From Ricinus communis (taxonomy: Eukaryota; Streptophyta; Magnoliopsida; Malpighiales; Euphorbiaceae), in NCBI RefSeq assembly GCF_019578655.1, contig NC_063259.1, positions 62,001-126,000 of the forward strand: DNA of 64,000 nucleotides, read 5' to 3'. A model generated the notes under the pieces. It saw only the letters and a list, made by a program, of their open reading frames with translations. It was not told the origin of the DNA and did not search any database. The first letter of the stretch is position 1; each line of letters opens with the position of its first letter. This document shows, in pieces, positions 58,263 through 64,000 of this stretch. A program made the translations under genes and the position numbers.

Positions 58263-61200
58263 ATGGGAAGCCGTAATTTGCCAAGTAAAACCTTGGGTTG
58301 CAGCAACCACAATCTCTTCTTGATTATCCATGCCTGCTTAATTCTTACAAATCCAGTGGCACTAGCAGAAGAAGATTCATCATCATCATCATCATCAATC
58401 ATATCAAGATTCCAGCAATATCTTCAAATCAACACTGCACAACCCAATCCTCACTACCAAGAAGCAGCAGAATTCATTATTTCCGAGGCCAAATCAATAG
58501 GACTTGAATTCCAATGTATAGAGCTGGTGAAAGGGAAGCCACTTGTCCTCCTCAAGTGGCAAGGCTCTAACCCTACTCTTCCTTCCATACTTCTCTACTC
58601 CCACACTGATGTAGTCCCTGTTGAGCAGCACAAGTGGTCTTACCCTGCCTTTGGTGCCCATCTTGATTCTGATGGCAATATCTATGCTAGAGGTTCCCAA
58701 GACATGAAGTGCGTTGGCATGCAGTATCTAGAAGCTGTTCGTCGCTTGATGTCTTCTGGGTTCCACCCACTTCGATCTGTTTACATCTTGTTTTCCCCTG
58801 ATGAAGAAATTGGTGGCCATGATGGTGCTGAGAAGTTTGCTCATTCTGATATCTTCAAGTCCATGAATGTTGGCATTGTGCTTGATGAAGGTCTTTCTTT
58901 ATTTTTCTTTTCTTTTTTCAATTTTACTGTACTTCTAGTTGAATCCCAGGTAAAACTGATAGCTAGGTGTCAAATACCTACACTCAATGATGTATGGTAC
59001 TGCCTCTGGAAACAGGTTTGGCATCTCCTACTGAGGAGTATAGGCCTTTTTATGCAGAGAGGAGCCCGTGGTGGCTGGTGATTAAGGCCATTGGAGCTCC
59101 AGGCCATGGAGCTAAGCTTTATGATAATAGTGCCATGGAGAATCTCCTGAAAAGTATCGAGACTATAAGGAGATTTCGTGCTTCTCAATTTGATTTGGTG
59201 AAGTCTGGTTTGAAGGCTGAAGGAGAGGTTGTTTCTGTTAATATGGTCTCTCTTAAAGCTGGCACTCCATCTCCAACTGTAAGCTTTTACTTCTATATGC
59301 TCATTTACTCTGTTTCAAATTAATTTCTAACTGCTCAATTTCTATTGCCTAGTCAGACTTGACCTTCGAATGATGAAACACCCGTATTTATTAATTTCAA
59401 CTATTTATCTGCTCTGTTAATGTCCCATTTTTAAACATTGAAGCGCGAAGAATACTTCTGGTAGAAAACAGCAATGATTTATAAACTGAGACTTCCACAA
59501 TCCAAAGGGCATACGTTGTGTGAGTGTACCTTAAGGTCTGAAAATGTATTTCTATGAAGTCCTTATGTGCTTGTGATGCACTTTTCGTGAAACATAAGCC
59601 ATGTTCAAAATATATTTTAAGGTCTGAAAATCTTATGAAATTTTGTTCAATTATTCAAAATGTTAATTTTATTAAAATCCTTCTATCAGTGTTCGTCAAC
59701 AATTTCTGAATTTGCAGTAATCAATAATATTTATTGCTCTATTGGTGATACAAAATTCCTGGTATTCTTTCTCTTCCAGGGATTTGTCATGAATTTGCAG
59801 CCATCAGAAGCAGAAGCTGGTTTTGATATTCGGGTCCCGCCAATTGCTGATCCTGAATCTTTGGAAAGACGAATTGCTGAAGAATGGGGTCCAGCTTCAC
59901 GCAATATGACATTCCAGGTGCTGATAAATTACTAGAAACTTTAACAGCTCTGCTTATGTCTGGTGACATGTGCTTATTTCCTATCTGGCACCAATGATAT
60001 TCTAAGTGTAGATCAGGGAAGAAAAATAGGGACCATTATGTTTATATGTATTACCCGTTGTTGGTTGGTCTATACTTGCTGTGTCTGGTTTATATAAAAA
60101 AAAATGTCATTGTTTTTTTAACTTTCAATACCTTCTTGCGATGCTTTAGCTGAAATTCATCGGCATTTCCACAAATATGGAAGATGGAAGAGGAATATTT
60201 TTTTTGTTTTGATTATCTAGCTAAATAAAAATGATTATCATATTTAGGGTCTTTTCTTGGCAAGACTAATATTGCCTTTTCCATCTGCTGTGGGCAGTAA
60301 TAAGAAACTCATCAGAGCAGGAAATCATTTGAGTCTATTGCAAATATTTTAAGAATTTTGTCAATGCAAGATAAGGAAATTTATTTGCTGGTGGAAGTCT
60401 AGTGTTTATCAGGAACTACTTGCTTAATAGGTACATATTCAAGAAAAAATTATTCAGAAGAAGGATAAAATATAACGGGAGATATTGGCTTGTTTTGAAT
60501 AGTTAATGAAAAAGGCCAGTCTTTCCAATATGGGATACATTATTGCATTATAATAAGTCACTTCTTTGTTTTCTTTTTCCTAATGTTTTTATAGCTTGGG
60601 CAGTTTAAACAGAAAGCTATTTTACACGACAAGTTTGGGAGGCCACTCCTTACAAAGACCGACAGTTCCAACCCATGGTGGGCCCTGCTTGAAGAAGCTG
60701 TACAAAAAGCAAATGGAAAACTTGGTAAACCAGAGATATTTCCTGCTGCCACTGATGCTCGTTACTTCCGGGAGCTAGGATTACCAGCAATTGGCTTCTC
60801 TCCTATGGCAAACACGCCTCTTCTTTTGCATGATCATAACGAGGTAATATGAAATTCAATGCTTCCTTTAACTATTTGATGGTATCATAATTTAGTAACC
60901 CAGGACTTTTTTGTTTGTTTGTTTGTTGTGATTATTTCCATGTTAGCACAATTTTGCTTATAGTCAGTACGCATGTGAAATGTCTCTTATCCATTTACCT
61001 CTTCACGTGCTTGTCTTAATGAACATATATACGCAATGTTCTTGATCTAATAGATTTTGTCCTACTATCTTGGTCATTGGTTAACATAAGCATCTGGCTT
61101 TGACCAATTACTTTGCAGATTATATGCTCAAGAAACTTTCCTTCTCAATGGTTATTATGCATTTAATCATGTGTAATATAACCCTCATGTTCTCTTCCTT

Positions 61201-61318
61201 GCAGTTTCTTAACCAAGCAGAGTATCTGAAAGGCATTGATATATATGCATCAATAGTAAAAGTCTATGCTTCTTATGTTAACCATGCAAGCAGTGAAGTC
61301 GTCAAAGATGAATTGTAA
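58263..61318 (+). CDS. ACY1: Aminoacylase-1-like M20 metallopeptidase
   Basis: Five exons: 58263-58890, 59016-59278, 59780-59917, 60595-60843, 61205-61318, all GT-AG, joining to 463 codons. Aminoacylase-1 releases free amino acids from N-acyl-amino acids with zinc. Motifs: SHTDVVP (His114, Asp116), ARGSQDMK (Asp147, bridging metal), SPDEEIGGHDG (Glu181 catalytic, Glu182 metal), GAPGHG in the dimerisation domain, and near the end ATDARYFRELGLPAIGFSP and LHDHNE (last metal His). The N-terminus LFLIIHACLILTNPVALAEE looks like a signal peptide, suggesting the secretory pathway. The ATG at 58263 is chosen because it starts just before that signal; the in-frame ATG at 58158 would add 35 polar residues. 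The gene is open throughout. Confidence 0.93.
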
Positions 61319-61906
61319 GATAGCATAGCAACTTTCAGGTACACAGGTTACTAAAGCTTCTGCTGGTGTAACATGGTGAGAATTCAAATTAATAAAATTT
61401 AATGCTGATGCATCAAGAAGTCGGCCATATATAGGATTTGAACTTGGTTATGGTGCAGGGTGTACTCAAATCCTCTTTATTTGACATTAATGAGTTGATA
61501 ATTCTTCATGTTGCACTTCCAGTCGAGTTCACGTGATGTAATAACAGAGAAAAGAAAAAAAAAAAAAAGAGAAAAAGAAAAAAGCTTTACGCAGTTTGTA
61601 TTGATGCTATTGGTACTAATTCAAAGTTCAAACAGTTCCCGAGGCTCAAAGCCATGCCCTAGATTCTTAATGTGTATGTTACATTATGGGCAGATCATAA
61701 GTAAGATCAGCAGGTAATGGATTTAGGCAGTCGCACAGACTTCCTTTGACGAATATAGATGGAAATTTCTTTAAATTGCTGCTGTTTCTTAGACCCATCC
61801 TCTATGAGTGCAACTGTGAAATTGATTTGTAAGCTAGGTCTTCTACTTTTCCTGCTTCTCCCTGAAATTTTTAATTTGTTCACTTGTAACATACACAGAT
61901 CTTCTG
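61319..61906. other. Convergent intergenic region (3' UTRs)
   Basis: Lies between the ends of the plus-strand aminoacylase gene and the minus-strand PPR gene. Holds a poly(A)-like stretch at 61554-61582. No coding region. Confidence 0.6.
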
Positions 61907-63847
61907 TTACCAATAATCTCCGCATGAACAAAACCCATCTCGGAAATGATGGTATCTGATGGGATCTCTGATTATGATAGTCCTGTGCTCCATCTTTGCT
62001 ACAAGTTTCACGAAAAAATGACAATCTCCGCATATCCTGATGTTTTTTCTGATCCTAATTATATGCTCTTTGGACAAACTCATCAAACCAAAGACAAGCG
62101 CCAATTTCTCACTGTGATACTGTAAGGAGTCTTCTTTTTGTTCCCCCTCGAGATCTTGCAAAACAAAATTTGTGTCTGGAACATAACCCAACCCCCTAAG
62201 CTTATGAATCAACTCACTCAGCTGCTTGTTGATCTCATTGAACTGCGGATGCGAGTTGTCTCCTAAAATGAAAGCATGAATCTGCTTATTCACTTCAACC
62301 CAGCTGCATCCTGGTTCTTTCCTAATTCCCATGTCATTCATGATCCTCCTAATCTGGGCAACATCATCCCACCTTTGAGCATTGGCATAAATATTAGACA
62401 AGAGTATGTAGCTTCCTGCATCATCAGGATCCAGCTTCAGAATCTTTTTAGCGGCATATATAGCCAGATCCACATTCTTGTGCACCCTGCAAGCACCAAG
62501 CAAAGTTCTCCATGTTACAGCATCTGGTTCACATTCCATTTCATTTATCAACCCGACCGCATCATCAAGTTTCCCTGCTCTTCCAAGAAGATCAATCATG
62601 CAACCATAGTGTTCCCTGCCTGGATCAATACCGAAAAGCTTCTTCATTGATCGGAAATAGTGCCAGCCAGCTTCTAGAAGTCCAGCATGGCTGCAAGCAA
62701 ACAGCACTCCAAGAATGGTTATATAGTTTGGTTTTGTCCCTGAAACTTTCATGGACTCGAACAATTTAAGTGCCTCTCTGCTGTAACCATTTTGTGCAAA
62801 CCCTGCAATCATTGTGCTCCAAGAGATTACATCCTTCTCCACCATCCGAGTGAAAACATAATTGGCATCTTCCAAACTGCCGCATTTACAATACATATCC
62901 AGGAGGGCATTATTCAATACTAGATCTTGATCATGCTTAAATACATGAACATGAACTTGTCTCCCCAATTCTAATAGTGCTAGTCCAGTACAAGCTCTCA
63001 AGACACTTGTAAGCGCAGACTGATTAGCAGGGAAACCATTTCTCTTCATGCTCTTGAAAAGATTTAAAGCTTCATCACCATCATTGTTTTGAGCAAATCC
63101 AGCAATTATAGAATTCCAAACAATCAAATCCCCTGTTACCATTTCATTGAAAACATACAATGCATTTTCAGATTCACCCCATTTTGAGTAAATATCAATG
63201 AGAGCGCTCCTAACATAGACATCAGAGTCCAGCCCACTTTTAATTATATTACCGTGGAGCTGCCTAAGATTATATACACCATCACAAGCCCTCAAAATAG
63301 AAGAATATGTATACACATTTGGCTTCACACCTTCTCTAAGCATACAAATCAGAAATTCCAATGCCTTGTCATTCAGCTTTGCATTAGAGAAAGCAGATAT
63401 CATTGTGGTCCAAGAAACAACATTTCTCTCAGGCATTTGGTCGAACAGTGTCAGTGCTTCATCTAACAGATTAAATTTCACGTACATATTGAGCAACATG
63501 TTGATGAGAAAGATATTGGGCTGGTGCCCATTAGAGGAAAGGTGTTTGTAGACTTGTTTTCCTTGTTCAATTGCGTTTCTAGCCAAGCAGCATTTTATGA
63601 GCTCAGAGTAAGTGAATGAATCAGCCCAAATTCCATGCTTGTGCATGGCATCCATGGCTTTCATGGCTCTTGGTAGGTCTCTTTGGTAGCAAAACTCTGT
63701 GAATTCCCGAAGCAAGGACGATGAATTAGAGGTTGCCGTATGATATCGCCGCCATACTTTGAAAGCGAAGCCATTGGCTTTATGCATCGTTTGGATGGCA
63801 AAGACATTGAAATGTTGCATAACATCTTTAATGTAAAAGTGATGCAT
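61907..63847 (-). CDS. REME1: DYW-type pentatricopeptide repeat protein, mitochondrial RNA-editing factor
   Basis: Intronless, 646 codons from MHHFYIKDVMQHF to the terminal CGDYW. A short N-terminus with targeting-like composition is followed by PPR repeats from about residue 55 (ADSFTYSELIKCCLARNAI; MPERNVVSWTTMISAFSNA; VYTYSSILRACDGV; DVISWSTMIAGFAQNGYS), E motifs (EPDAVTWRTLLGACRVHKN; KEPGCSWVEVNKQIHAF) and a complete DYW deaminase domain with the HSEK active-site motif and zinc-binding CGDCHFF, ending CSCGDYW. The repeat-by-repeat match to Arabidopsis At2g03880 (REME1, mitochondrial C-to-U editing) is close over the whole length; exact target sites here are inference. It converges on the aminoacylase gene. 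Confidence 0.92.
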   Translation of the reverse strand: MHHFYIKDVMQHFNVFAIQTMHKANGFAFKVWRRYHTATSNSSSLLREFTEFCYQRDLPRAMKAMDAMHKHGIWADSFTYSELIKCCLARNAIEQGKQVYKHLSSNGHQPNIFLINMLLNMYVKFNLLDEALTLFDQMPERNVVSWTTMISAFSNAKLNDKALEFLICMLREGVKPNVYTYSSILRACDGVYNLRQLHGNIIKSGLDSDVYVRSALIDIYSKWGESENALYVFNEMVTGDLIVWNSIIAGFAQNNDGDEALNLFKSMKRNGFPANQSALTSVLRACTGLALLELGRQVHVHVFKHDQDLVLNNALLDMYCKCGSLEDANYVFTRMVEKDVISWSTMIAGFAQNGYSREALKLFESMKVSGTKPNYITILGVLFACSHAGLLEAGWHYFRSMKKLFGIDPGREHYGCMIDLLGRAGKLDDAVGLINEMECEPDAVTWRTLLGACRVHKNVDLAIYAAKKILKLDPDDAGSYILLSNIYANAQRWDDVAQIRRIMNDMGIRKEPGCSWVEVNKQIHAFILGDNSHPQFNEINKQLSELIHKLRGLGYVPDTNFVLQDLEGEQKEDSLQYHSEKLALVFGLMSLSKEHIIRIRKNIRICGDCHFFVKLVAKMEHRTIIIRDPIRYHHFRDGFCSCGDYW

Positions 63848-64000
63848 TAAGAATAGGCAAAACCCACTTTTTTGGTCTCCGGACTTTTGGATTTTATTTT
63901 ACTTATTTTAACAAATCCTCATATTTTTATTTTTGTCTCACTTTCATTACTTTATTTATTTATTTTTTAATGTTAAAAAAAAATTTCCTAAAATTTTTAT
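63848..64000 (-). promoter_or_regulatory. Upstream flank of the PPR gene
   Basis: A+T rich; the start of its promoter or leader only. No specific element identified. Confidence 0.3.

Noticed and set aside
59660..59935. 91-codon ORF as separate gene
   Set aside because: Intron read-through into exon 3 of the aminoacylase gene.
62276..63551. Plus-strand ORFs of 61-124 codons
   Set aside because: Antisense shadows of the PPR gene.

Overview
The window is nuclear DNA of a flowering plant. Split genes with GT-AG introns, a DYW-class PPR editing factor, high A+T content and densely nested plant transposons all point to a eudicot. The mix of pararetroviral and LTR families would fit a rosid such as a Euphorbiaceae member, but that placement is inference.

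Four cellular genes are supported. At the left edge, on the minus strand, lies an 11-exon DUF89/ARMT1-family metal-dependent phosphatase (93-5740) whose last exon is beyond the window; it has a GC-AG intron and a 3.3-kb intron. At 24540-26533 (minus) is a two-exon gene for a 117-residue charged coiled-coil protein of unknown function. At the right, a five-exon aminoacylase-1-like M20 peptidase (58263-61318, plus) converges on an intronless DYW-type PPR gene (61907-63847, minus) that closely resembles Arabidopsis REME1.

The rest is mobile or viral DNA. 6914-16277 holds an endogenous Caulimoviridae (petuvirus/florendovirus-like) locus. It contains an inverted leader fragment, one complete but broken genome unit, and a second unit truncated in the movement-protein gene. 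The two direct copies are 7849 bp apart at the primer-binding site, as expected for tandem or terminally redundant integration. The leader of the second copy carries about 120 bp of plastid accD. A third site (22303-22850) is a mosaic of at least five shuffled fragments of the same virus family.

28337-33705 is a broken Ty1/copia element without reverse transcriptase, interrupted by chromovirus-like LTR sequence. 34317-43358 (plus, element A) and 49055-55281 (minus, element B) are two non-autonomous Tat/Athila-like LTR retrotransposons. They share a gag-remnant ORF, a conserved internal stop and the 3' half of the LTR, but differ in U3. Element A also carries a decayed envelope-like ORF preceded by a TATA motif and a possible 5' UTR intron. 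Element B sits inside a degenerate L1-type LINE (45195-57430, minus) that is also split by a 483-bp hAT-like MITE containing tRNA-like A and B boxes. A second LINE relic lies at 17113-17720 and a long-TIR MITE at 44232-44895.

I see no cellular system that looks wholly new. The more unusual features are the viral rearrangements with captured plastid DNA, the RT-less LTR family with conserved ORFs, and the tRNA-like module in the MITE. All boundaries were read by eye.
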